Of a DNA stretch of 61,740 nt, positions 1 through 8,854 are shown one piece after another. The translations under genes and the position numbers were made by a program. The notes below the pieces were generated by a model. The model did not search any database. It was given only the letters and a program-made list of their open reading frames with translations, and was not told the DNA's origin. Where the stretch lies: contig DASQMI010000055.1 of the NCBI GenBank assembly GCA_035645555.1, forward strand, positions 1-61,740, read 5' to 3'. Position 1 is the first letter of the stretch. Each line of letters opens with the position of its first letter. The DNA is from Lysobacter_F sp035645555. GTDB taxonomy: Bacteria; Pseudomonadota; Gammaproteobacteria; Xanthomonadales; Xanthomonadaceae.

Positions 1-99
1 AAAGTGGACGGCGCAGGCGCGCACGGGACGCGCGCGGCCGTGCGGAGGCAACGGCGTCGGGCCCCGCCGGGGCGGGCACGAACGGGCATGGGAGCACGC

Positions 100-1002
100 T
101 TACGCCTCGTCGCCGGCAGCGGCCGGCTCGCCGGCCAGCCAGGCATGCGCGTCGGGCAGTGCGCCGTCGCCGCGGCGGCCCAGCGCGAGGAAGTCGAACA
201 GCTTCGGATCGGCCAGCTGCGAGGGCCGCACGTCGGCGAGCGCGCGCGCGATCGTCTCGATGCGGCCCGGCGTCTCGCGCTCCCACGTGTCCATCATCCG
301 CTTCACCTGCTTGCGCTGCAGGTTCTCCTGCGAGCCGCACAGGTTGCACGGAATGATCGGAAAGCCCTTGAGCGCGGCGTATTCGGCGATGTCGTCCTCG
401 CGCACGTAGGCGAGCGGGCGGATCACCACGTGCTTGCCGTCGTCAGAGAGCAGCTTCGGCGGCATGCCCGAGAGCTTGGCGTGGAAGAACAGGTTGAGGA
501 AGAACGTCGCCACCATGTCATCGCGGTGGTGGCCGAGCGCGATCTTGGTGAAGCCGTGCTCCTCGGCGTAGCTGTACAACGCGCCGCGGCGCAGCCGCGA
601 GCACAGCGAGCACATCGTCTTGCCTTCCGGCACCACGCGCTTGACCACCGAGTAGGTGTCCTGCTCGAGGATGACGTGCGGCACGCCGATCGACTCGAGG
701 TACTGCGGCAGCACGTGCTCGGGGAAGTCCGGCTGCTTCTGGTCCAGGTTCACCGCCACCAGCTCGAAGCGCACCGGCGCCTTCTTCTGCAGCTGCAGCA
801 GGATGTCGAGCATCGTGTAGCTGTCCTTGCCGCCGGACAGGCACACCATCACCTTGTCGCCGTCCTCGATCATCCCGTAATCGGCGATCGCGCGGCCGAC
901 CTGGTGGCGCAGGCGCTTGGCGAGCTTGTTGTGCTCGTGCGCGCGGCGCTTCGCCCGCGAGGCGTGCGGCGCGGGCTCCGGCAGGGGCAGGACGGTGCTC
1001 AT
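100..1002 (-). CDS. ttcA: tRNA 2-thiocytidine(32) synthetase TtcA
   Basis: TtcA activates cytidine 32 of certain tRNAs with ATP and inserts sulfur using a [4Fe-4S] cluster. The PP-loop SGGKDS is at residues 56-61. The two CxxC pairs of the family are present: CSLC (about 131-134) and CNLC (about 219-222). The GHHRDD element lies between them. The ATG at 1002 gives 300 residues; the open frame runs upstream to 1047, but those extra residues (Arg-rich) do not look like the family N-terminus. The gene is divergent from the small DUF465 gene. Length and motifs match intact family members. Identification is firm. Confidence 0.96.
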   Translation of the reverse strand: MSTVLPLPEPAPHASRAKRRAHEHNKLAKRLRHQVGRAIADYGMIEDGDKVMVCLSGGKDSYTMLDILLQLQKKAPVRFELVAVNLDQKQPDFPEHVLPQYLESIGVPHVILEQDTYSVVKRVVPEGKTMCSLCSRLRRGALYSYAEEHGFTKIALGHHRDDMVATFFLNLFFHAKLSGMPPKLLSDDGKHVVIRPLAYVREDDIAEYAALKGFPIIPCNLCGSQENLQRKQVKRMMDTWERETPGRIETIARALADVRPSQLADPKLFDFLALGRRGDGALPDAHAWLAGEPAAAGDEA

Positions 1003-1070
1003 CGGACCGCGCATTCTACGCCAGCCGTCGCGCCGCGCCGGGCGCACGCCGGCGCGCTAAGCTGCCGGAC

Positions 1071-1280
1071 ATGAGCGACGTTCACGATTCCGTGTCCATC
1101 GCCCGCCGGCTCGCCGAGCTGCGGGTGGAGCATCGCGATCTGGACGCGGCGATCGACCGTCTGGCGCAGGACGCGGCGGCGGACCAGCTGACGCTCCGCC
1201 GCCTGAAGAAGCGCAAGCTGTGGCTGAAGGACTGCATCGCCAAGCTGGAGTCGCGGCTGATTCCCGACGAGCCGGCGTGA
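1071..1280 (+). CDS. DUF465 (YdcH-like) small protein
   Basis: A 69-residue, highly charged, almost wholly helical protein with heptad-like spacing and a Lys/Arg-rich centre (RRLKKRKLWLKD). This is the hallmark of the DUF465/YdcH family; its biochemical role is unknown to me. It stands alone, divergent from ttcA, and its stop codon directly abuts the stop of plsB on the other strand (1280/1281), so the two genes are convergent with no space between them. There is no signal peptide and no membrane segment. Confidence 0.8.
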   Translation: MSDVHDSVSIARRLAELRVEHRDLDAAIDRLAQDAAADQLTLRRLKKRKLWLKDCIAKLESRLIPDEPA

Positions 1281-4010
1281 TCAGGCCGCCGGCTTGGCGG
1301 TCTCCGGGCTGACCTTCTCGATCGAATGCCGCAGCTCGCGGCCGAGGATCACCTTGGCGTCCTTCGCCCACGCCGACAGCCGTTCGTCGAACGCGAGCTT
1401 GCCGGCGTCGTCGGTCCACACCAGCCCGAGCTCGCGCAGCTTCTGGATGAAGCCGCGGAACAGCGTGCGGTCGAAGAACTCCGGCGCGGCCGGCGCGTAC
1501 AGCAGCGACAGCCGCTGCGCGGCGAGCTGGCACAGGCTTTCGAGCTCGCCGGCGCTGAGCACGCCGGAGCCGTTCTTGGCCAGCACGGAAATGGCGATGT
1601 AGTAGCGCTCGAACGCCTGCTGCAGCGAATGGCCGATCGCCCGCAGGCGGAACACCTCGTCGGTCTGGCCGGCGTAGCGCGCGAGCTGGCGGTCCTGGCC
1701 GTCCTCGGTGACCTCGAGCAGCCCGGCGCGCACGAACACGTCGATCGTGCGCACCAGCCGCTCGACGAACTCGTCCTCGGTCCACGGCAGGAACAGCTCC
1801 GCCTGCAGGAACGGGTACACGCTGCGTCCGAGCTGCAGCACGCGCGATTCCGACATGCGCCGGTTCTGCTGGAAGCAGCAGGCGATCCACGACGCGGCGG
1901 TGAACAGGTGCAGCACGTTGTTGCGGTAATAGCTCAGCAACACCGCGGTCTCGTCGTCGACGCTGAGTACGTCGCCCAGCGGGTGCGCAGTGCGCTGCAG
2001 GACGCCGATCTCCTCGCCGTGGGCGACGATCTCCTGCGGCGTGTGCGGGGTGACGGTGACGCGGTCGGAATACGGCAGCTCGTCCAGCAGCGTCTTCGAC
2101 AGCGCGATCTGCGCTAGCAGGTCCGCCTCGCCCATCGCGTGCTTGGGCGTGGACAGCAGCGCCAGCGCGAGCAGGTTGATCGGATTGACGTCGGCGGCGC
2201 GGTTGACGTTGACCTGGATGCGCTGGGCGAGCGCGTCGACGGTGGCGGCCAGCCATGCCGGCTTCTCGTCCTCCGGCACCGGCTTGCCGTCCCAGTCCGG
2301 CGCGAACTCGGCCAGCACCTCGCTGAGGCGGATCGGCTCGCCGAAGTTCACCACCACCTGGCCGTAGTTCTGCCGCAGCACGCGCGGGATGCCGGTCAGC
2401 AGCTGCCAGATCGACTCCTTCTGCTTCGGCTTGCCGGACAGCTCGTCAAGGTAGCTGCGGCCCTCCATCAGCTTCTCGTAACCGATGTAGACCGGCTGGA
2501 ACAGCACCGGCCGCGTCGGCGCGCGCAGGAACGCGCGCAGCGTCATCGCGATCATGCCGCCCTTCGGCGGCAGCAGGCGGCCAGTGCGCGAGCGCCCGCC
2601 CTCGATGAAGTACTCGATCGAATAGCCGCCGGCCACCAGCTGCGCAACGTATTCGCTCAGCACCGCCGAATACAGCATGTTGCCGCGGATGCTGCGGCGG
2701 ATGAAGAACGCGCCGCCCTTGCGCAGCAGCGTGCCGATCATCGGCAGGTTGAGGTTGATGCCGGCGACGATGTGCGGCGGCACGATGCCGCGCGTGTACA
2801 GGAACCACGACAGCAGCAGGTAGTCCATGTGGCTGCGGTGGCACGGCACGTACACCACCTCGTGGCCGGGCGCGTCCTGCTTGAACTTCTCCAGGTGGTG
2901 CACCAGCACGCCGCGGTAAATGCGGTTCCACACCGGCTGCAGCAGGAAGCTGACCGAGCGCACCACCGGATGCGAGTAGTCGGCGGCGATCTCGTAGGCG
3001 TAGGCGTGCGCCTTCTTCCAGGCGTCCTCCACGGTGGTGCCGTCGCGCCGCGCCTGGTCGGCGATCGCCTCGCGCACGCTCGGCGCGCCCAGCACGCGGT
3101 CGACCAGCAGCCGGCGCGTGGACAGGTCGGGGCCGATGATCGCCGCGCGAATGCGGCGGAAGTGCGCGCGCAGCACACGCGACAGCTTGCGCACCGTGCG
3201 TTCCGGCGGCAGGCCCTCGTCGACCACGCCGCGCAGGCTCACCGGCGGCGCGAACCGCACCAGCGTGTTGCGGCCGTTGAGCGCGATCGCGAGCAGCCGG
3301 CGGAAGCGGCCGACGATGGTCCAGTTCTCCGAGAACAGCACCGAGAACCAGCCGGTGCTGCGGTCCGGCGCGCGGCCGACGAAGATCGACACCGGCACCA
3401 GCTGCACGTCGAGCGCGGGATCGTGGCGGTGGGCTTCCAGCAGGCGCGCAAGCGACCCGGAATGGGTCTTGTGCTCCGGCCCCGGCGCGAGTCCGAGCGC
3501 GTTGGTGTGGCGGCGCGATAGGGCGACGTAGGCGCGCTTGCGCCCGAGCGGGTCGCCCGGCAGTGGCTGCAGCGGCGACGGCAGCCCGGCCTCGCGGCAG
3601 GCGCGGTCGAGGATCAGCGCGTTGGACAGCCCGTAGTCCTCGAGCACGTAGCACACCGGCCGGCCGCGGCTGGTGTCGTGCTCGGCGGGCGCGGCCGGCT
3701 CGATGGTCAGGTCGATCCACGGCGCGGTCAGCCGCCCGAGCAGGCGCACCCACCACGGCCGCCGCGGCGTCGGCCGGCGCAGCGGCGCGGGATCGACCGG
3801 CGGCGGCGCGGCGATCGGCAGCTCGGACTGGGCCGGATCGGCCTCCGGAACGGCCTCGGCCGGCAGCGGTGCGGCCTCGCCCTCGGCAGCATCGGCAACA
3901 TCGGCGGCCGCGCTCGGTTCGACCGCCTCGGCGGACGCATCGGCCACGGCCGGCGCCGGCGCGCGCGGCGGTTCGGGCTCCGGAAACGGCAGGGAGGTCT
4001 GGTTCGGCAT
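1281..4010 (-). CDS. plsB: glycerol-3-phosphate 1-O-acyltransferase PlsB
   Basis: PlsB acylates sn-glycerol-3-phosphate at position 1, the first committed step of phospholipid synthesis, at the inner membrane. The acyltransferase block with H391xxxxD396 (HRSHMD) is followed by GGAFFIRR, by EGGRSRTGR and by a proline-rich PVLFQPVYIGYE block, in the family order. At 909 residues it is about 100 longer than the E. coli enzyme. The excess is an N-terminal low-complexity Ala/Pro/Glu stretch of roughly the first 85 residues, probably a disordered cytoplasmic tail. Most of the gene is read in several open antisense frames because of the G+C bias; those are shadows. Confidence 0.95.
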   Translation of the reverse strand: MPNQTSLPFPEPEPPRAPAPAVADASAEAVEPSAAADVADAAEGEAAPLPAEAVPEADPAQSELPIAAPPPVDPAPLRRPTPRRPWWVRLLGRLTAPWIDLTIEPAAPAEHDTSRGRPVCYVLEDYGLSNALILDRACREAGLPSPLQPLPGDPLGRKRAYVALSRRHTNALGLAPGPEHKTHSGSLARLLEAHRHDPALDVQLVPVSIFVGRAPDRSTGWFSVLFSENWTIVGRFRRLLAIALNGRNTLVRFAPPVSLRGVVDEGLPPERTVRKLSRVLRAHFRRIRAAIIGPDLSTRRLLVDRVLGAPSVREAIADQARRDGTTVEDAWKKAHAYAYEIAADYSHPVVRSVSFLLQPVWNRIYRGVLVHHLEKFKQDAPGHEVVYVPCHRSHMDYLLLSWFLYTRGIVPPHIVAGINLNLPMIGTLLRKGGAFFIRRSIRGNMLYSAVLSEYVAQLVAGGYSIEYFIEGGRSRTGRLLPPKGGMIAMTLRAFLRAPTRPVLFQPVYIGYEKLMEGRSYLDELSGKPKQKESIWQLLTGIPRVLRQNYGQVVVNFGEPIRLSEVLAEFAPDWDGKPVPEDEKPAWLAATVDALAQRIQVNVNRAADVNPINLLALALLSTPKHAMGEADLLAQIALSKTLLDELPYSDRVTVTPHTPQEIVAHGEEIGVLQRTAHPLGDVLSVDDETAVLLSYYRNNVLHLFTAASWIACCFQQNRRMSESRVLQLGRSVYPFLQAELFLPWTEDEFVERLVRTIDVFVRAGLLEVTEDGQDRQLARYAGQTDEVFRLRAIGHSLQQAFERYYIAISVLAKNGSGVLSAGELESLCQLAAQRLSLLYAPAAPEFFDRTLFRGFIQKLRELGLVWTDDAGKLAFDERLSAWAKDAKVILGRELRHSIEKVSPETAKPAA

Positions 4011-4053
4011 CGCCGGAATTATGCCTGCAGCCCGCGCGGGGCCGGCGCGGCCG

Positions 4054-4977
4054 TCAGCGCGCGACAGCGGTGCCGGTGGCGACGGAGCCCGGGTGCGGGC
4101 GCGATGCCTCGGCCTCGGCGTGGCGCAGCAGGTCGCTGAGGTACCAGCGGCCGTCGCGGCGCTCCACCCGCACCGTGCCTTCGATCGCCTGCCCGGCCAG
4201 CCGGTAGCGCACGCGCACGCGGGCGTGGTCGCCGTCCTGCTCCAGCAGCTGGGTCTGCACGCTGTCGAGCGCGGCGTCGAGGTCGAGCCCGTAATGCGCC
4301 GCCAGCACCTGCTTGAACCGCACCGCGAACGGGCGCAGCCGTGCCAGCGTGGCCGCCATGCCGTCGCGCCGGAAGCGCGCCGGATCGCGCAGCCCGGTCA
4401 GGCGCGCGCCGGCCACCAGCTGCGGGATCGCCTCCCGCGCCCGCGCCGGATCGCCGAGCGGGGCGCGCTGGCCCCACGCGCTGAGCGCGCCGATCAGGCG
4501 CACGTAATGCGCTCGTTCGTCCGGGCTGTAGTCGGGGCTGGCGGCGACGTAGCGGGTGGCGAACAGGCCGAGCGTGGTCGCGGCCGAGCGCAGCTCGGCA
4601 TGGGCGCCGGCGAACTGCCGGCGGTACTGCGTCAGCAGTGCCTTGTCCGCGTCCGGCTGCGCCATCGTGGCCAGGAACCCGGGCAGCTGGCCGTGCAACG
4701 GCAGTTCGGTCAGCGGCCACAGCGTGCGGCCCTCGCGCCAGGCGGTCTCCAGCCGCGCATGCAGCTCGGCGGGAACGGCGTGGCGGGCGTAGGCGGCGGG
4801 GTCGCCGCGGCGCAGGTCGCCGACCAGCTGGCGCACCGCATCCTCGGGCTGCCGCGGCGGAGCGTCCTCGGCCGGTTCGCCGCTGCTGCACGAGGCCAAC
4901 AGGGCGAGCACGGCGGCCGCAGCCGCATGCCGCAGCCGGTGCGGTGCCCGGTTGGCTTCCCCTCGGATCGTCGACAT
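4054..4977 (-). CDS. hypothetical lipoprotein
   Basis: The start at 4977 gives 307 residues beginning with a basic stretch, a hydrophobic segment (AAAAAVLALLASC) and a lipobox LASC, so the protein should be lipidated on that Cys and exported. The frame extends 12 codons further upstream, to 5013. The rest is soluble, helix-rich and Arg-rich, with no domain I recognise; a C-terminal part (VRVRYRLAGQ, then DGRWYLSDLL) resembles the small alpha+beta folds seen in periplasmic proteins of the NTF2-like sort, but this is only an impression. It lies between plsB and the structured region downstream of the phosphatase gene, all on one strand. Function unknown. Confidence 0.72.
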   Translation of the reverse strand: MSTIRGEANRAPHRLRHAAAAAVLALLASCSSGEPAEDAPPRQPEDAVRQLVGDLRRGDPAAYARHAVPAELHARLETAWREGRTLWPLTELPLHGQLPGFLATMAQPDADKALLTQYRRQFAGAHAELRSAATTLGLFATRYVAASPDYSPDERAHYVRLIGALSAWGQRAPLGDPARAREAIPQLVAGARLTGLRDPARFRRDGMAATLARLRPFAVRFKQVLAAHYGLDLDAALDSVQTQLLEQDGDHARVRVRYRLAGQAIEGTVRVERRDGRWYLSDLLRHAEAEASRPHPGSVATGTAVAR

Positions 4978-5042
4978 GCGGCTCCCCAGACGCCCCCGCA
5001 TCTTGGCGGGCAACGCCGGGCCGGGGCAACGGCGCCGGTCGC

Positions 5043-5068
5043 AAAAAAAGAGGCCCGCGGAGGGCCTC
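5043..5068 (-). terminator. intrinsic terminator
   Basis: On the minus strand a 7-bp stem (GAGGCCC/GGGCCTC, loop of 5) is followed at once by seven T residues. It ends transcription coming from the phosphatase gene, or from a small RNA, before the lipoprotein gene. Confidence 0.88.
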
Positions 5069-5193
5069 GATCACGATACAAGTCCGGCAGAGCCGGAGGA
5101 CTGTGTTGTGGCACGGCTCCGGCCGAGGGCCGGATGGCGGGAGGTTAACGCAGCGTCATTGTTGAGGCAACACCTCAACTTGCCACCGCTAAG
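5069..5193 (-). ncRNA. structured 3' region or candidate small RNA
   Basis: Read on the minus strand after the phosphatase stop, 125 nt hold three perfect hairpins: GTTGAGG/CCTCAAC (5161-5179), TCCGGCC/GGCCGGA (5118-5134) and TCCGGC/GCCGGA (5083-5097). The intrinsic terminator at 5043-5068 forms a fourth. No ORF with a usable start covers the stretch. This is either a long structured 3' UTR or a separate or processed small RNA. I do not match it to a named RNA family. Confidence 0.42.
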
Positions 5194-6087
5194 TCATTGA
5201 TTCGGCTTGTCTGCCAGATCGAGTGCGGCGCGCTTGGCGGCGCGGCGGACGGCCGCCGGCTGGCGCCAGTCGCTGCCGAACAGGGCCGGCTCCCACGAGC
5301 CGTAGCTCGGGTTCGGCAGCATCCACCAGCGCTGGCCGAACCAGTCGCCGTGCTTCGCGTACAGCGCGGCGCGCCCGTCCGGGGTGTTGACCGGAATGCG
5401 CACGAAGTCGCCGAGCTGGTCGCCGAACTGCATCAGCACCCGGTAGCGCTGGCCGGCGAGGCGGCGGCGGCAGTCCTTCTCGCTGCCGTGCTGCACGCAA
5501 CCCTCGACCACCGTACCCAGGCCGAGAAACACGCTGTCGTCCTTCACCGGCAACCCGACCGCGCGCAGGTTGGCGAGCGTTGCCTCCTGCAGGTGCACGG
5601 CGCGGTTGGAGATGTACAGCAGGGTGACCCCGCGCGCCTGCGCGGCGCGGGCGAAGTCGACCACGCCCGGAATCGGCCTGGCGCGCTGTTCGCGCACCCA
5701 CGCATCCCAGGTGACGTCCTTGAACTCGGCGTCGTGGGCGATCAGCCGGGCCTGGTACGGCGAGTTGTCGAGCACGGTCTCGTCGATGTCGACGATCACC
5801 GCCGGCGGCAGCCCGCGCGCGGCGTTGGCGCGCTCCTCCGGCACCAGCGCGTCCCAGTCCGGGTCCTGCAGCGCGCGATCCAGCTGCGCCAGCGCGGCGC
5901 GGTAGGTCTGCTCGGCCACCGCGCGGTACTCCGCCGAGGCCTGCATCCACAGCACGGCATTGAGGTTGTCGTGCGAAGGCGTTCCCTGCACGGCGGCGGT
6001 GGGCGGCGCGTCCGGCGCGACGGCACGGGTGCAGCCGGCCAGAGCGAGTGCGGCGGACAGGAGCAGGACGGACGGATTCGGGCGCAT
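5194..6087 (-). CDS. HAD acid phosphatase, lipoprotein e(P4) family (5'-nucleotidase)
   Basis: Predicted outer-membrane or periplasmic acid phosphatase of HAD class B/e(P4) type; such enzymes dephosphorylate nucleotides, and in Haemophilus NADP/NMN. The ATG at 6087 yields a signal peptide with lipobox LAGC. The HAD motif I is visible as VDIDETVLDNSPY (DxDxT), motif II near LLYISNR, and the distal Asp block near FGDQLGDF. Length (297 residues) fits the family. The reading frame is open upstream to 6210, but the lipobox fixes the start at 6087. Its transcript ends in the structured region and terminator to the left. Confidence 0.88.
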   Translation of the reverse strand: MRPNPSVLLLSAALALAGCTRAVAPDAPPTAAVQGTPSHDNLNAVLWMQASAEYRAVAEQTYRAALAQLDRALQDPDWDALVPEERANAARGLPPAVIVDIDETVLDNSPYQARLIAHDAEFKDVTWDAWVREQRARPIPGVVDFARAAQARGVTLLYISNRAVHLQEATLANLRAVGLPVKDDSVFLGLGTVVEGCVQHGSEKDCRRRLAGQRYRVLMQFGDQLGDFVRIPVNTPDGRAALYAKHGDWFGQRWWMLPNPSYGSWEPALFGSDWRQPAAVRRAAKRAALDLADKPNQ

Positions 6088-6142
6088 GCGGGCGACGCGG
6101 TTCGGCGGGAGCGCGAGTGTAGTGGAGCGCGCCGCCGACCGG

Positions 6143-8122
6143 TCAGCCGTCGAGCAGCGCCTTGATCGCGGCGAACCCGGCCGACGCGCGCTCCTTCTTG
6201 TGCGCGGCATCGAGCTCGGGATCGGCGCCGTCGCGCTGCAGTTCCTCGGCCGGCAGTTCGTCGAGGAAGCGCGACGGCTTCAGCCGCACGCGCTCGCCCC
6301 AGCGCTGCGCCTCGCGCGAGTACGACAGCCACAACCGCTCCTTCGCGCGGGTAATGCCGACATAGAGCAGGCGGCGTTCCTCGTTGAGCCGGCCTTCCTC
6401 CAGGCTCGCCTCGTGCGGCAGCGTGCCGTCCTCCATGCCGACGATAAATACGTAGCGGAACTCCAGGCCCTTGGCCGCGTGCAGGCTCATCAGCCGCACC
6501 TGGTTGCCGGCCTCGCCCTTGTCGGCATGCGACAGCAGCGCAAGCGACGCGGCCAGCTCGCCCGGCCCCGCGTTGCGCGCGCCGTCGAACCATTGCGCGA
6601 GCTCCTCCAGGTTCGCCTTGCGGCGCTGGAAGCCGGCCTCGTCCTTGCTCTGCGCGCGCAGCGCCGCGAGCAGGCCGCTGCGCTCGGCCACCGCCTGCAC
6701 CAGCTGCGCGGGCGTGAGCCTCGCGGCGTCCTCGCGCAGGCCGCGCACACAGCGCGCGAACGCGTCGACCGCGTTGCCCGCGCGCGGGCCGAGCTGCTTG
6801 AGCGCGCCGACCGATTCGGCCGCACGCGACAGCGACAGGTGCGCATGCCGCGCGAGGTCGGCGAGCTTGGTCAGCGTCGCCGCGCCGATCTCGCGCTTGG
6901 GCGCGCCGACCGCGCGCAGGAACGCCGCGTCGTCGTCGGGATTGGCGATCAGCCGCAGCCACGCCAGCAGGTCCTTCACTTCGCCGCGCTCCAGGAACGC
7001 CGTGCCGCCGCTCAGGTGGTACGGCACGCCGAGCAGCTGCAGCGCCTTCTCCAGTGCGCGCGACTGGTGGTTGCCGCGGAACAGCACGCAGAAGTCGCTC
7101 CACGGCGCTTGGCGTGCGGTGTGGAGGAAATGGATCTCGGCGGCGACCTTCTCTGCCTCGTGCGCGGAATCGCGGCATTCCCATACCCGGATGCGCTCGC
7201 CGTCGGCCTGGTCGCTCCACAGTTTCTTGGGATGCTCGTGCGGGTTGTGCGCGATCAGCGCGTTGGCCGCGCGCAGCACGCGGTTGCTGCAGCGGTAGTT
7301 CTGCTCCAGCTTCACCACGCGCAGGTTCGGATAGTCCTTGCCGAGCTGCAGCAGGTTGTCCGGGTTGGCGCCACGCCAGGCGTAGATCGACTGGTCGTCG
7401 TCGCCCACGCAGGTGAACAGGCCCTTCGGTCCGGACAGCGCCTTCAGCAGGCGGTACTGCGCATCGTTGGTGTCCTGGCACTCGTCGACCAGCAGGTAGC
7501 CGATGCGCTCGCGCCAGGCCAGCTGCAGTTCCTCGCTGCCCTCCAGCAACTGCACCGGCAGGCGGATCAGGTCGTCGAAGTCGACCGCGTTGAAACTGGT
7601 GAGGCGCTGCTGGTACTGCACGTACAGCTCGGCCGCCATGCGTTCGCGCGGGCTGCGCGCGGTTTCCAGCGCCTGTTCGGGCGACAGCCCGGCGTTCTTC
7701 GCGCGCGAGATGAGGTTGCGCACGTTGTCCAGCGCGTCTGGCGCGGCGCCCGCCGGCAGCAGGTCCTTGATCTGCGCGGTGGTGTCGTCGGCGTCGAACA
7801 CCGAGAAGCCGCGCCGCAGCCCGGCCTTGTCGTGCTCGATCTGCAGGAAACGCAGGCCGAGCGCGTGGAACGTGCACAAGGTCAGGCCCTCGGCCGCATC
7901 GCCCTTCAGCCGCTTGCCGATGCGCTCGCGCATTTCGCGCGCGGCCTTGTTGGTGAACGTGATCGCCGCGATGCGCCGCGCCGGCATGATGCCGCGCCCG
8001 ATCAGGTGGGCGATCTTCTCCACGATCACGCGCGTCTTGCCGCTGCCCGCGCCGGCGAGCACGAGCAACGGGCCGTCGCAGTACTGGACGGCGGCCTGCT
8101 GGGGAGGGTTGAGGCCGTGCAT
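6143..8122 (-). CDS. rep: ATP-dependent DNA helicase Rep
   Basis: An SF1A 3'-5' helicase that helps replication forks move through bound proteins. Walker A GAGSGKT is at residues 24-30, motif II reads LLVDECQDTN, motif III GDDDQSIYAWRG, and motif V/VI VRLMSLHAAKGLEF and YVGITRAKERL. The chosen ATG at 8122 gives 659 residues starting MHGLNPPQQ, which matches Rep/UvrD starts; 30 upstream codons are in frame but Arg-rich and unlikely to be translated. The length and the early GLNPPQQ favour Rep over UvrD (which is usually longer, over 700). Confidence 0.92.
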   Translation of the reverse strand: MHGLNPPQQAAVQYCDGPLLVLAGAGSGKTRVIVEKIAHLIGRGIMPARRIAAITFTNKAAREMRERIGKRLKGDAAEGLTLCTFHALGLRFLQIEHDKAGLRRGFSVFDADDTTAQIKDLLPAGAAPDALDNVRNLISRAKNAGLSPEQALETARSPRERMAAELYVQYQQRLTSFNAVDFDDLIRLPVQLLEGSEELQLAWRERIGYLLVDECQDTNDAQYRLLKALSGPKGLFTCVGDDDQSIYAWRGANPDNLLQLGKDYPNLRVVKLEQNYRCSNRVLRAANALIAHNPHEHPKKLWSDQADGERIRVWECRDSAHEAEKVAAEIHFLHTARQAPWSDFCVLFRGNHQSRALEKALQLLGVPYHLSGGTAFLERGEVKDLLAWLRLIANPDDDAAFLRAVGAPKREIGAATLTKLADLARHAHLSLSRAAESVGALKQLGPRAGNAVDAFARCVRGLREDAARLTPAQLVQAVAERSGLLAALRAQSKDEAGFQRRKANLEELAQWFDGARNAGPGELAASLALLSHADKGEAGNQVRLMSLHAAKGLEFRYVFIVGMEDGTLPHEASLEEGRLNEERRLLYVGITRAKERLWLSYSREAQRWGERVRLKPSRFLDELPAEELQRDGADPELDAAHKKERASAGFAAIKALLDG

Positions 8123-8232
8123 GGGGGTCGATCTGCCGAGGCGCGCAGTGTACCCCGCACGCCTTGGCCTTCCACCGCGCGCCGGGCGTGAGCTGAACGT
8201 GCGCGGGCGCACGATCGCACTACACTGCGCGG

Positions 8233-8853
8233 ATGGCGAAGCTCTACTTCTACTACTCGGCGATGAACGCCGGGAAGACCACCACGCTGCTGCAGTCCGC
8301 GCACAACTACCGCGAGCGCGGCATGCGTGCGCTGCTGCTCACGCCGGTGCTGGATGACCGCGCCGGGCGCGGGCGGATCGCCTCGCGGATCGGCCTGCAG
8401 GCCGAGGGCGTGCCGTTCGCGCGCGACGATGATCTCGAGGCCAAGGTGCGCGCCGACATTGCCGTGCACGGGGCGCTGCACTGCGTGCTGGTCGACGAGG
8501 CGCAGTTCCTCAGCCGGGCTCAGGTCTGGCAGCTCTCCGAAGTGGTCGACGTGCTGCGCATTCCGGTGCTGTGCTACGGCCTGCGCACCGATTTCCGCGG
8601 CGAGCTGTTCGAGGGCAGCCAATACCTGCTGGCCTGGGCCGACGAGCTCAACGAGATCAAGACCATCTGCCACACCGGCAAGAAGGCGACCATGAACGTG
8701 CGCGTGGACGAGCACGGACGCGCGGTCACCGCCGGCCCGCAGGTGGAGATCGGCGGCAACGAGCGCTACGTGTCGGTATCGCGCGCCGAGTACAAGAAGA
8801 TCATGCGCGGCGAAGGCACGGTGGAGCCGCTGCAGGCGCCGTTGCCGATCTGA
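8233..8853 (+). CDS. tdk: thymidine kinase (type II), zinc site lost
   Basis: Phosphorylates thymidine for salvage into dTTP. The P-loop is MNAGKTT near residue 12, the Walker B/active Glu is in LVDEAQF, and the lasso and substrate region reads IGGNERYVSVSR. The E. coli-type zinc ligands (Cys, Cys, Cys, His, as I recall residues 145, 147, 182 and 185) fall here on C146, T148, S183 and E186. Three of the four are replaced, so the structural zinc is probably absent. Length (206) is normal. It is divergent from rep and convergent with mutM, whose stop begins two bases after the tdk stop. Confidence 0.95.
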   Translation: MAKLYFYYSAMNAGKTTTLLQSAHNYRERGMRALLLTPVLDDRAGRGRIASRIGLQAEGVPFARDDDLEAKVRADIAVHGALHCVLVDEAQFLSRAQVWQLSEVVDVLRIPVLCYGLRTDFRGELFEGSQYLLAWADELNEIKTICHTGKKATMNVRVDEHGRAVTAGPQVEIGGNERYVSVSRAEYKKIMRGEGTVEPLQAPLPI

Positions 8854-8854
8854 A

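Noticed and set aside
1..99. Gene at the left edge
   Set aside because: 99 bases of G+C-rich DNA after the ttcA stop; no coding pattern or terminator could be supported.
4..1074. 356-codon plus-strand open frame across ttcA
   Set aside because: His/Arg/Ala-rich antisense shadow created by the G+C bias; the minus-strand gene has all catalytic motifs.
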